Source: Fictibacillus nanhaiensis (GTDB lineage: Bacteria > Bacillota > Bacilli > Bacillales > Fictibacillaceae). Taken from it: a stretch of DNA of 64,000 nucleotides. Position numbers and translations under genes: made by a program. The notes beneath the pieces are model-generated. The model ran no database searches and had not been told where the DNA came from. It saw only the letters and a list, made by a program, of their open reading frames with translations. The stretch spans positions 620,001-684,000 of the forward strand of contig NZ_JAHVJO010000001.1 in the NCBI RefSeq assembly GCF_019801215.1, read 5' to 3'. This document shows positions 17,254 to 25,280 of the stretch, one piece after another; position 1 is the first letter of the stretch, and each line of letters opens with the position of its first letter.

Positions 17254-18006
17254 ATGATTCTTTTTTTATTAGGTATATCCGGGTTTCTTTTCTTACTATA
17301 TATGTATATTGAAGCACATAGAAATCGTGTCAGATTTCAGTCAGTTAAAGTAGACAAGCTTCCTTCATCATTTAATCATTTTAAAATCTTTTTTATCTCT
17401 GATATCCACAAACGGACCATACAAGAAGAAATTATAGAAAAAATAGGAAAAGCGGATATCGTCCTTATCGGCGGGGATTTGGTTGAGAAAGGTGTCAAGA
17501 TGAATAGAGTCCAAAATAATTTAAAAATGCTTTCCAAGATCGGTCCAGTATATTTTGTTTGGGGTAATAACGATTATGACGTGGATATTGATGAACTTCA
17601 AAAGGTTCTTATGGAAGAGGGAACTCTCATATTAGACAATTCATTCATCACTCTGATAAAGGGAGATGGAGCTGTTGATTTTGTAGGTGTGAATGATACA
17701 TCACTTCGTAAAGACAGATTGCAAGACGCAGTTGCTCAATGTACTTCTTCATGTCGTATTCTTATTAGTCATAATCCTGTTATCATTAACAAAATAAAAA
17801 AAGAGCATGGGATCTGTCTCGTATTATCTGGTCATACACATGGTGGACAAATAAGACTAGGGCCATTTGGAATTGCGAAAAAAGGGGGTTGGTATGATTA
17901 CAAATCCTATCAGCTTTTAATAAGCAATGGGTTTGGAGCAACCCATCTTCCTTTACGTTTAGGAGCTCCGTGTGAATCACACCTGATTACCCTCTCAAAA
18001 AAGTGA
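17254..18006 (+). CDS. ypbG: Metallophosphoesterase YpbG
   Basis: 250 aa: an N-terminal membrane helix (residues 1-18) then a calcineurin-like phosphoesterase domain. Metal-binding motifs are FFISDIHK (D-x-H, about 47-54), GGDLVEKG (GGD, about 73-80), WGNNDYD (GNxD, the GNH position), ISHNPV and SGHTHGGQIRLG. It is the YkuE/YpbG type of membrane-anchored phosphoesterase. The Shine-Dalgarno CAGGAGGC precedes ATG 17254. Monocistronic. Substrate unknown. Confidence 0.88.
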   Translation: MILFLLGISGFLFLLYMYIEAHRNRVRFQSVKVDKLPSSFNHFKIFFISDIHKRTIQEEIIEKIGKADIVLIGGDLVEKGVKMNRVQNNLKMLSKIGPVYFVWGNNDYDVDIDELQKVLMEEGTLILDNSFITLIKGDGAVDFVGVNDTSLRKDRLQDAVAQCTSSCRILISHNPVIINKIKKEHGICLVLSGHTHGGQIRLGPFGIAKKGGWYDYKSYQLLISNGFGATHLPLRLGAPCESHLITLSKK

Positions 18007-18011
18007 AAAAG

Positions 18012-18041
18012 TTTACAGTATAATGTTTTTTCAGATATACT
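18012..18041 (+). promoter_or_regulatory. Candidate promoter of the B12-binding MerR gene
   Basis: TTTACA (18012-18017), an 18-nt spacer and TATACT (18036-18041). A long spacer is common at promoters controlled by MerR-family proteins; autoregulation is possible but not shown. Confidence 0.45.
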
Positions 18042-18072
18042 CTTCTTAACTTATTTATTGGAGGAAGTACGG

Positions 18073-18981
18073 ATGCCTTGTGAAGGGAAATATAATATTA
18101 AAGCGGTTTCCAAAATGCTAGGCATTCAAGCTGGAACATTAAGAGCTTGGGAAAGGCGCTATTCGATCGTTCAGCCACATCGAAACGAGGCAGGTCATCG
18201 TTTATATACGGACGAACAGGTTTACATTTTAAAATGGCTTGTGAACAAAGTGAATCAAGGTTTCACAATAAGTCAGGCGGTTGACGTCGCGCAAAATGGG
18301 GAACTTTATAAAGAAGCTGCACCATTTTCCGTTGAAAATACGGATCGTGCAGTAGAAATGTCAAATATGATTCTAGATGCTTTGCTGTCTTTTCAGGAAA
18401 AGAAGGCAAACGATTTATTAAGCCAAGCGTTTAGTATGTATAATTTGGAAAAAGTCATAATCGATATTTTGGGTACATTATTAGTACAAGTCGGCTATCT
18501 TTGGGAACAAAAGAAAATTACAGTTGCACACGAACATTTTACTTCGTCATTTCTGAGGATGAAAATTGGACAACTTATGCAATGGCTGCCATCCGATCCG
18601 CATCTTCCTAAAGTGATAGCAAGCTGTGGAGTAGACGAAGAGCATGAACTAGGACTTCTCATGTTTACACTGTTTTTAAGACGTAAAGGATTTGAAGTGA
18701 TTTATTTAGGTCATGGAATTCCGCAAGAAGATTTAGAGGTTGTCATAAATGAAGTCGAACCGAAAATGATATTCTTATCGTGTACCATCACAGATCATGT
18801 GAATAAGACATTTCAATGGGTGGAAAATCTTCAAGAAAAATTCCCTGAAATCGCTTTTGGTGTTGGAGGATCAGCAATTAACCATATCCCAGAAAGTGTA
18901 AAAGAAACGTTTGGTGATTTTTTGATCGGTAACGCAAAAGTTGATTGGGATGACTGGATTTCTAAAAAACTTAAGAAATAA
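18073..18981 (+). CDS. MerR-type regulator with cobalamin-binding domain (CarH/LitR-like photoreceptor)
   Basis: 302 aa. An N-terminal MerR winged helix (residues 7-75, ISVxx-like YNIKAVSKMLGIQAGTLRAWERRY) precedes a four-helix B12 cap (about 92-175) and a Rossmann B12 domain (about 178-300). The cap has W144 and E154-H155, the W-x9-EH motif of photosensitive CarH. The B12 domain has E-x-H-x2-G at 189-194 (H191 the predicted axial ligand). CarH and LitR bind DNA as dark AdoCbl tetramers and release it in light. ATG 18073 follows TTGGAGGA by 7 nt. It is absent from this position in B. subtilis. Confidence 0.88.
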   Translation: MPCEGKYNIKAVSKMLGIQAGTLRAWERRYSIVQPHRNEAGHRLYTDEQVYILKWLVNKVNQGFTISQAVDVAQNGELYKEAAPFSVENTDRAVEMSNMILDALLSFQEKKANDLLSQAFSMYNLEKVIIDILGTLLVQVGYLWEQKKITVAHEHFTSSFLRMKIGQLMQWLPSDPHLPKVIASCGVDEEHELGLLMFTLFLRRKGFEVIYLGHGIPQEDLEVVINEVEPKMIFLSCTITDHVNKTFQWVENLQEKFPEIAFGVGGSAINHIPESVKETFGDFLIGNAKVDWDDWISKKLKK

Positions 18982-19086
18982 TTGTTGAATGGATTTATAT
19001 TTTGCTTGTATGCTTATCACCAACTTTTCACAACCTCATATATTGTAATTAAGACATAATAGCGCCGATCGTAAGGGGGACCAGAG

Positions 19087-19677
19087 ATGCGGGTAGAACG
19101 GTTAACCTATAACAAAATAAAAATCTTCCTAACTTTTGATGATCTGAATGAACGTGGTATTTCTAAGGAAGAAATATGGCAAGACATTCCGAAAGTACAT
19201 CAGCTCTTCCGTGACATGATGACTGAAGCTGATGATGAGGTAGGGTTTAAAGCTGACGGTCCTATTGCGGTTGAAGTTTTTTCTCTGCCAGCTCAAGGAA
19301 TGGTTGTTATTGTTACAAAAGGTATTAACGAGTACGATCTTGAAGAGGAATATGACGAAGATTATATAGAAATGCAGGTCACTCTTGATGAAAATGATGA
19401 AATTTTTTATGAGTTTTCATCATTCGAAGACGTAATCGTATTAGCAAAACGTCTTCATTCACTTGATATTAAGGGTGGGCGCTTGTTTTCTTTCAATAAT
19501 CACTTTTACTTAAAGTTCGAAGAAGAAGAGGTAACACCACTTGACCTTGATTTGTTTATTGCAGTTCTCGCTGAATTCGGCAGCTCTTCTACCATTACTA
19601 GCTATAGAGTGATTGAATATGGAAAAGAGTTAATGAAGTCGGATGCTGTAAATGAACTGTTCCGTTATTTTAAATAG
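19087..19677 (+). CDS. ypbH: Adaptor protein MecA paralogue YpbH (MecB)
   Basis: 196 aa with the MecA/YpbH architecture: N-terminal substrate-binding region (MRVERLTYNKIKIFLTFDDLNERG), an acidic linker (EEEYDEDYIEMQ, about residues 93-105) and a C-terminal ClpC-binding domain. MecA-type adaptors deliver proteins to the ClpCP protease. The N-terminus and position between ypbG and gudB identify it as YpbH rather than MecA. AAGGGGGACC precedes ATG 19087. Monocistronic. Confidence 0.88.
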   Translation: MRVERLTYNKIKIFLTFDDLNERGISKEEIWQDIPKVHQLFRDMMTEADDEVGFKADGPIAVEVFSLPAQGMVVIVTKGINEYDLEEEYDEDYIEMQVTLDENDEIFYEFSSFEDVIVLAKRLHSLDIKGGRLFSFNNHFYLKFEEEEVTPLDLDLFIAVLAEFGSSSTITSYRVIEYGKELMKSDAVNELFRYFK

Positions 19678-19687
19678 CAACCAGGAA

Positions 19688-19716
19688 GGAGGGCGCATAT
19701 ATCTGCGTCCTTTTTA
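19688..19716 (+). terminator. Terminator of ypbH
   Basis: GGAGGGCGCA-tatatc-TGCGTCC hairpin with a TTTTT tail. Confidence 0.75.
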
Positions 19717-19844
19717 AATTGTTTACACTTACTGATTTTAAGGGAAAAACGTGTTATGATAAGTAATATTTTTCATCCGCTGAACCGTAAAAACTTCAGG
19801 GAATATAATAAATACATAACTTTTGGGCTAGGAGTGACCATTAA

Positions 19845-20762
19845 ATGAAAATTGCAGTCTTATATGGTGGAGTATCTGCTGAACGCGAAGTATCATTGTC
19901 TACAGGAAATCAAATTATATCTGCCCTCGAGAGCAGAGGTCATGATGTTATCGGCATCGATTTTCACCCTTCTCGATTACATGAGTTGCTGGAACTTGAA
20001 GCAGATGTTGTATTTCTAGGACTTCACGGAAAGTTTGGGGAAGATGGCCGCCTTCAAGGTCTTTTGGATATGTTAAATATCCCTTATGTAGGTTCAGGTG
20101 CGTTAGCTTCCGGTATCGCTATGGATAAAGCGAAATCAAAACAGTTTTTTAAAGAAGTCGGCATAAAAATCGCTAAAGAAAAGGTTTTGTATAAAAAGGC
20201 GTACAGGGAAGACCAGTTAGATCTATCCTTTGACTTTCCAGCGGTTGTAAAACCGAACCGAGAAGGATCTACAATCGGGTTAACGATTGCTCAAAACAAA
20301 GAAGAACTCTTAAAAGGAATCGCTGACGCTTTTTTGCATGATGATACGATACTAGTTGAACAGTTTGTTAGTGGAAAAGAAGTAACCGTTGCTGTAATGG
20401 GTGAATATGGAAAGATGAAAGCATTGCCTGTAGTAGAAATTGAACCTAAGAATGCTTATTATGATTATGAATCAAAATATGCTGAGGGCGGGAGTATCCA
20501 CTATGTTCCGGCAAGATTGGATGAAGAAACAACAGATCTTCTGCAAAAACAAGCTGTTCTTGCTCATGAAGTACTAGGCTGTGAAGTGTATTCGCGAGTC
20601 GATTTTATCGTACCGCATGATGGCTCAGAACCTGTTATTCTAGAAGTGAATACATTGCCAGGAATGACACCGACAAGTCTTTTCCCAGATGCTGCAAAAG
20701 AGATCGGACTCGATTACCCAAGCATGATTGAAAGACTAATCGATCTATCGCTAAAGAAATAA
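19845..20762 (+). CDS. ddl: D-alanine-D-alanine ligase
   Basis: 305 aa ATP-grasp enzyme making the D-Ala-D-Ala dipeptide of peptidoglycan. Signatures: VLYGGVSAEREVSLSTG at residues 4-20, LHGKFGEDGRLQG (about 59-71), VGSGALASGIAMDKAKSK, VVKPNREGSTIG, and the metal/ATP site LEVNTLPGMTPTSLFP near 266-281. The short length is that of the compact DdlB type. ATG 19845 follows TAGGAGTGACC. Monocistronic. In B. subtilis ddl lies elsewhere, so this is a lineage-specific position. Confidence 0.93.
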   Translation: MKIAVLYGGVSAEREVSLSTGNQIISALESRGHDVIGIDFHPSRLHELLELEADVVFLGLHGKFGEDGRLQGLLDMLNIPYVGSGALASGIAMDKAKSKQFFKEVGIKIAKEKVLYKKAYREDQLDLSFDFPAVVKPNREGSTIGLTIAQNKEELLKGIADAFLHDDTILVEQFVSGKEVTVAVMGEYGKMKALPVVEIEPKNAYYDYESKYAEGGSIHYVPARLDEETTDLLQKQAVLAHEVLGCEVYSRVDFIVPHDGSEPVILEVNTLPGMTPTSLFPDAAKEIGLDYPSMIERLIDLSLKK

Positions 20763-20772
20763 TAGTTCTAAA

Positions 20773-20806
20773 TGCCCCATCTTAAATGGAAGGATGGGGC
20801 AGTTTA
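20773..20806 (+). terminator. Terminator of ddl (weak T tract)
   Basis: A perfect TGCCCCATC…GATGGGGCA stem, followed only by GTTT. Confidence 0.55.
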
Positions 20807-20880
20807 ACTAAAATCAATAGATCAGTCAAATCCAATATTATTGGCAGAATATTAGTTATTTTCTTAAATTTTAGAGATTA

Positions 20881-20894
20881 AGAAAGCGTTTTCT
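20881..20894 (+). promoter_or_regulatory. Candidate cre (CcpA site) upstream of glutamate dehydrogenase
   Basis: AGAAAGCGTTTTCT matches the cre consensus TGWAARCGYTWNCW at 13 of 14 positions. It lies upstream of a likely promoter (TTCTCA 20922-20927, 17 nt, TATACT 20945-20950). Confidence 0.5.
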
Positions 20895-21002
20895 TTTTAG
20901 GTGAAATTCACTAAATTTTTCTTCTCAACCGTCTTCGGAAGGTGTATACTGTCGTTGAAGCTTGACTAAACTTTAGAGGTGACAAATATGGGAGGTAAAC
21001 AA

Positions 21003-22286
21003 ATGACAGCCCAAAATACTACAGACCAAAAATCCGACAATCATCATGAAAATGACAATGTGCTCACATCCACGCAATCCGTGATCGCGGATGCGCTCGA
21101 TAAATTAGGATATTCTTCCGAAGTTTTTGAGTTGCTTAAAGAGCCAATTCGTATGTTAACCGTTCGAATTCCGGTTAAAATGGATGACGGAAGCACTACA
21201 ATTTTTACAGGATATCGTGCCCAGCATAATGATGCTGTTGGTCCAACAAAGGGCGGCGTTCGTTTTCATCCGAATGTATCTGAAACAGAAGTAAAAGCGT
21301 TATCGATTTGGATGAGTTTAAAAGCAGGAATTGTAGATTTACCTTATGGTGGCGGTAAAGGCGGCATCATCTGTGATCCGCGTACAATGTCTTTTAGAGA
21401 GCTGGAAAGATTGAGCCGCGGATATGTTCGAGCGATCAGTCAGCTCGTAGGACCTACAAAAGATATTCCTGCACCTGATGTATTTACAAATTCACAAATT
21501 ATGGCCTGGATGATGGACGAGTACAGCAGAATTAGAGAGTTTGATTCTCCAGGATTCATTACGGGTAAACCGCTTGTATTAGGTGGATCTCATGGACGTG
21601 AAACAGCAACTGCAAAAGGGGTTACGATTTGTATTCGCGAAGCTGCTGCAAAACGCGGCATCCAGCTTGAAGGTGCTCGAGTAGTTGTACAAGGATTTGG
21701 TAATGCAGGAAGTTTCCTTGCTAAATTCATGCACGATGCCGGTGCTAAAGTAATCGCGATCTCAGATGCGTATGGCGGTCTATTTGATCCTGAAGGACTG
21801 GATATTGATTACTTGCTTGAACGCAGAGATAGTTTTGGAACCGTTACAAAATTATTTAAAGACACCATTACAAATCAAGAGTTGCTAGAGCTTGATTGTG
21901 ACATTTTAGTACCTGCAGCTATTGAAAATCAGATTACGGAAAAAAATGCACATCAGATCAAAGCAACAATCGTTGTAGAAGCTGCAAATGGGCCAACAAC
22001 ACTTGAAGCTACAAAAATTTTGTCTGAAAGAGGAATTCTTCTTGTTCCAGACGTTCTCGCAAGTGCTGGCGGTGTTACCGTTTCATATTTCGAATGGGTC
22101 CAAAACAACCAAGGCTACTATTGGACTGAAGAAGAAGTCGAAGAAAAACTTGAAAAAGTGATGGTTAAATCGTTTGAAACCGTATATACAACGGCAATGA
22201 ACAGAAAAGTCAACATGAGGCTCGCTGCTTATATGGTGGGTGTTCGTAAGATGGCTGAAGCATCACGATTCAGAGGCTGGATTTAA
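21003..22286 (+). CDS. gudB: NAD-specific glutamate dehydrogenase (GudB/RocG)
   Basis: 427 aa, the length of B. subtilis GudB. Motifs: the substrate-binding lysine in PTKGGVRFHPN, the catalytic lysine region LPYGGGKGGI, and the NAD Rossmann motif VVQGFGNAG (about residues 224-232). It interconverts glutamate and 2-oxoglutarate. The segment SETEVKALSIWM lacks the 3-residue duplication that inactivates GudB in strain 168, so this enzyme should be active. Two starts are possible, each with a good ribosome site: ATG 20988 after AGAGGTGA and ATG 21003 after GGGAGGT. Flanked by ypbH/ddl and ypdA, as gudB is. Confidence 0.93.
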   Translation: MTAQNTTDQKSDNHHENDNVLTSTQSVIADALDKLGYSSEVFELLKEPIRMLTVRIPVKMDDGSTTIFTGYRAQHNDAVGPTKGGVRFHPNVSETEVKALSIWMSLKAGIVDLPYGGGKGGIICDPRTMSFRELERLSRGYVRAISQLVGPTKDIPAPDVFTNSQIMAWMMDEYSRIREFDSPGFITGKPLVLGGSHGRETATAKGVTICIREAAAKRGIQLEGARVVVQGFGNAGSFLAKFMHDAGAKVIAISDAYGGLFDPEGLDIDYLLERRDSFGTVTKLFKDTITNQELLELDCDILVPAAIENQITEKNAHQIKATIVVEAANGPTTLEATKILSERGILLVPDVLASAGGVTVSYFEWVQNNQGYYWTEEEVEEKLEKVMVKSFETVYTTAMNRKVNMRLAAYMVGVRKMAEASRFRGWI

Positions 22287-22305
22287 TATTTTGCAAACCT
22301 AGAGC

Positions 22306-22340
22306 AAATCTCCTATCATATGATGATAGGAGATTTTTTT
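22306..22340 (+). terminator. Terminator of gudB
   Basis: AATCTCCTATCA-tatga-TGATAGGAGATT perfect stem with a T7 tail. Confidence 0.9.
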
Positions 22341-22377
22341 GGCAACAATGAATCCATAACGTGTTTTTGGAGTGGTG

Positions 22378-23370
22378 ATGCAAGTGAATGTTGAAGTATG
22401 TATCATTGGCGGTGGGCCGTGTGGTTTAGCAGCAGCCGTCGCGTTAAAGAAAAAAGGCATTTCATATTGTGTGATTGAAAAAGGAAACGTGGTCAACACC
22501 ATCTTTAATTATCCAACCCACCAGACTTTTTTCAGTTCAAGTGAAAAACTAGAAATTGGTGATTTCCCTTTTGTGCATGAGCAAAGGAAGCCTAATCGAA
22601 TTCATGCATTAACTTATTATAGAGAAGTTGTAAAAAGGAATCGATTAAACATCCGTACATTCGAAAAAGCAAAATTTGTGGAAAAAAAAGAGGATGGTCC
22701 ATTTAAGGTTACAACAATCAATCGAAAAAAAGAAGAAACGACGTACGTTGCAAAATGGGTGATCATCGCTACAGGATATTATGATAATCCGAACATGATG
22801 AACGTAAAAGGAGAGAACCTCCCACACGTATATCATTATTTTAAAGAAGCGCATCCTTTTTATGATTTAGATGTTGCCGTTATCGGAGGTAAAAATTCTG
22901 CGATCGATGCTGCTTTAGAACTGCAAAAAGCAGGAGCTCGTCCGCATGTTTTTTATAGAGGCAGCGAGTATTCTCCAAGTATCAAACCGTGGGTACTCCC
23001 TGATTTTGAAGCGTGCGTAAAAAATGGATCGATCAAGATGACATTTTCTGCGTATGTGAAAGAGATTACTGAAGAGGGTGTTTTTGTCCAGATTTCAGAT
23101 CAAGAAAAGTTCCATCCTTTTCATTCTGTATTTGCCATGACTGGATATCATCCCGATCATCAATTTCTTTCAAGTATAGGAGTCGGAATCGACCCTGTTA
23201 ATGGACGCCCTTTTTATTCTGAAGAAACAATGGAGACAAACATAAATGGCCTATTTATAGCAGGTGTCATCGCAGCAGGCAACAATGCAAACGAGATCTT
23301 TATTGAAAATGGAAGATTTCATGGTGAGATTATTGCCGATACGATAGAGAAACGAAACAAAAGCCGATAA
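22378..23370 (+). CDS. ypdA: Bacillithiol disulfide reductase YpdA (Bdr)
   Basis: 330 aa FAD/NAD(P) oxidoreductase. The FAD site IIGGGPCGLAAAVALKKKG is at residues 9-27, the family stretch NYPTHQTFFSSSEKLEIGDFPF follows, the NAD(P) Rossmann motif VIGGKNSAIDAALEL lies near 167-181, and MTGYHPDHQFL…FIAGVIAAGNNANEIFIENGRFHG is near the C-terminus. YpdA reduces bacillithiol disulfide with NADPH. Synthesis genes bshB1 and bshA lie at the right end of this window. ATG 22378 is taken; GTGs at 22372 and 22384 are alternatives. Confidence 0.93.
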   Translation: MQVNVEVCIIGGGPCGLAAAVALKKKGISYCVIEKGNVVNTIFNYPTHQTFFSSSEKLEIGDFPFVHEQRKPNRIHALTYYREVVKRNRLNIRTFEKAKFVEKKEDGPFKVTTINRKKEETTYVAKWVIIATGYYDNPNMMNVKGENLPHVYHYFKEAHPFYDLDVAVIGGKNSAIDAALELQKAGARPHVFYRGSEYSPSIKPWVLPDFEACVKNGSIKMTFSAYVKEITEEGVFVQISDQEKFHPFHSVFAMTGYHPDHQFLSSIGVGIDPVNGRPFYSEETMETNINGLFIAGVIAAGNNANEIFIENGRFHGEIIADTIEKRNKSR

Positions 23371-23395
23371 TCCATTAAAGGGTATCGGCTTTTTA
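23359..23395 (+). terminator. Terminator of ypdA
   Basis: AAGCCGATA…TATCGGCTT stem with a T tail, overlapping the ypdA stop. Confidence 0.75.
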
Positions 23396-23421
23396 TCATA
23401 TTTAAAATGATGACATCATAA

Positions 23422-24390
23422 CTACTCTAAAAACAATTGCTGTAATTTTTCTGATGAATTTGTATTTTCTAATGCAATCATCAGCTTCAGTCTGGCTTTT
23501 TGACCATTGAGGCCGTTAGAGAAGATAACGCCCATTTCTTTAAGCTGCTTTCCGCCGCCATCATATGAATAAATATCTTGTGCGATTCCGTTAAAGCATC
23601 TTGATACAAGCACAACTGGAATTCCTCGAGAGATGAGATCTTGGATGGCAGGAACAGTTAGTGGAGGCATGTTACCCTGTCCGAGTGCTTCAATAACAAC
23701 ACCATCAACATTTTGGCTGGCTGCCTCAATGAGAGAAGAATCCATTCCAGCATACGCTTTTAGCAAAATTACTTTCTTAGTGAAGTGTTTAACAGAAAAT
23801 CGGCTTGATTGCAGTGGTGTGTGGTGAAAGAACACTCCTCTTTTTGTGACTATGCCAATCGGGCCGTATTGTGGGCTTTGGAAGGTCGCAATGTTACTAG
23901 TATGTGTTTTTGTCACATTTTTTGCAGAATGGATCTCATCATTAAAGACGACAAGTACTCCTTTTCCGAGCGATTGCTGATCACAAGCTACTTTTACAGA
24001 GGAGATCAGATTATAGGGCCCGTCAGATCCATGTTCATTGCTCGAACGCATAGCACCTGTCACGATAACAGGGATTGGTGTTTCGAGTACTAAATCGAGC
24101 ACATAAGCTGTTTCCTCTAGTGTATCTGTTCCATGTGTAATAACGAGTCCGTCATATTGCTCAGACTTTGTTTGTTCTTGAATAAACGTTGCGAGCTCCT
24201 GCATGTGAAAAGGTGTAATATGAGGAGAAGGCAAGTTAACATAGTTTTTTGAAACGATTTGTGCAATATTTGAAAGTTCAGTGATTGTAGCTTCAAGCGG
24301 GTGTATTTCTTTCGTATTCACCCCACCGGTGTGTTTATTTTCTTCCATGGCGATCGTTCCGCCTGTATGAATGAGTAATATTTTTTTCAA
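23422..24390 (-). CDS. ansA: L-asparaginase, type I (AnsA-like)
   Basis: 322 aa cytoplasmic-type asparaginase with no signal peptide. Catalytic threonines are in HTGGTIAME (residues 8-16) and in VITHGTDTLEETAYVLD (near 82-98). It hydrolyses asparagine to aspartate and ammonia. The start is TTG 24390, well supported by AAGGAGG 9 nt upstream on this strand. It is convergent with ypdA and divergent from prsW. It is not part of an ansAB operon here; no aspartase gene is adjacent. Confidence 0.9.
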   Translation of the reverse strand: MKKILLIHTGGTIAMEENKHTGGVNTKEIHPLEATITELSNIAQIVSKNYVNLPSPHITPFHMQELATFIQEQTKSEQYDGLVITHGTDTLEETAYVLDLVLETPIPVIVTGAMRSSNEHGSDGPYNLISSVKVACDQQSLGKGVLVVFNDEIHSAKNVTKTHTSNIATFQSPQYGPIGIVTKRGVFFHHTPLQSSRFSVKHFTKKVILLKAYAGMDSSLIEAASQNVDGVVIEALGQGNMPPLTVPAIQDLISRGIPVVLVSRCFNGIAQDIYSYDGGGKQLKEMGVIFSNGLNGQKARLKLMIALENTNSSEKLQQLFLE

Positions 24391-24480
24391 TATTGCCGTC
24401 CTCCTTGTTCGATTGTTCGCTATTCCACTTCTTAAAATATCATGTTACGATAGAAAAAAACAGTAGAAAAGAGGCAGGAC

Positions 24481-25161
24481 ATGCTGGCTGTAATATCTGC
24501 AGCAGTGGCACCGGCTATTGCTCTATTATCCTTTTTTTACCTAAAAGATAAATATGAAACAGAACCTTTATCATTAGTCGTAAAGGTTTATATATTTGGA
24601 GTTCTTCTCGTGTTTCCTGTTATGGTCCTGCAGTTTGGGTTCAAGGAAGAGATGAATATTCCTTTATTTGCTGATGCATTTTTAGTCGGCGGTGCTCTTG
24701 AAGAGTTTTTAAAATGGTTTCTAGTTTTTTATGGTGCATATCTTCATGAAGAATTTAATGAACCATACGATGGCATCGTTTATGCAGCAGCTTTATCACT
24801 TGGCTTTGCTTCTTTGGAAAATATTTTTTATCTGTATACGTTCGGTATAGAAGAGGCTTTGATCAGGGCTCTTCTTCCTGTAAGCGGTCATGCTTTATTT
24901 GGCGTAATAATGGGTTTTTATTTAGGGAAAGCAAAGTTTTCTTCAGGAAGAAAAAAGATTCTTTATTTAAACTTGTCACTGATACTGCCAATTGTGCTTC
25001 ATGGAACTTTTAATTTTTTACTCTTATCCAGTACAAAATATATTTTCTTTTACATGTTTCCCTTTATGATTTTTTTATGGTGGTTTGCACTTCGTAAAGT
25101 CAAGCTCGCAAATTCCTCATTGAATCCCTATGTAAATCCTGATGCAAAGACCGGTATCTAA
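24481..25161 (+). CDS. prsW: Intramembrane metalloprotease PrsW
   Basis: 226 aa polytopic membrane protein. The PrsW/CPBP-like active-site motifs are GGALEEFLKWFLVFY (EExxK, about residues 69-83), a second conserved region FASLENIFYL and a later H in GHALFGVIMG. In B. subtilis PrsW makes the first cut in anti-sigma factor RsiW under antimicrobial and envelope stress. The orthologue (ypdC) also sits between ypdA and sleB there. ATG 24481 is preceded by AAGAGGCAGG. Confidence 0.93.
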   Translation: MLAVISAAVAPAIALLSFFYLKDKYETEPLSLVVKVYIFGVLLVFPVMVLQFGFKEEMNIPLFADAFLVGGALEEFLKWFLVFYGAYLHEEFNEPYDGIVYAAALSLGFASLENIFYLYTFGIEEALIRALLPVSGHALFGVIMGFYLGKAKFSSGRKKILYLNLSLILPIVLHGTFNFLLLSSTKYIFFYMFPFMIFLWWFALRKVKLANSSLNPYVNPDAKTGI

Positions 25162-25175
25162 ACCGGTCTTTTTTT
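25146..25175 (+). terminator. Terminator of prsW
   Basis: AAAGACCGGT-atctaa-ACCGGTCTTT followed by Ts. It spans the prsW stop codon. Confidence 0.85.
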
Positions 25176-25280
25176 GTTTTGTTAACAATGAGACTTTGAA
25201 ATTGTATAAAAAAAAACGGATTACAAATGATACATGTATAACAAGAAATGGAGATTAAATTACAGGAGGCTAACTTTCTC

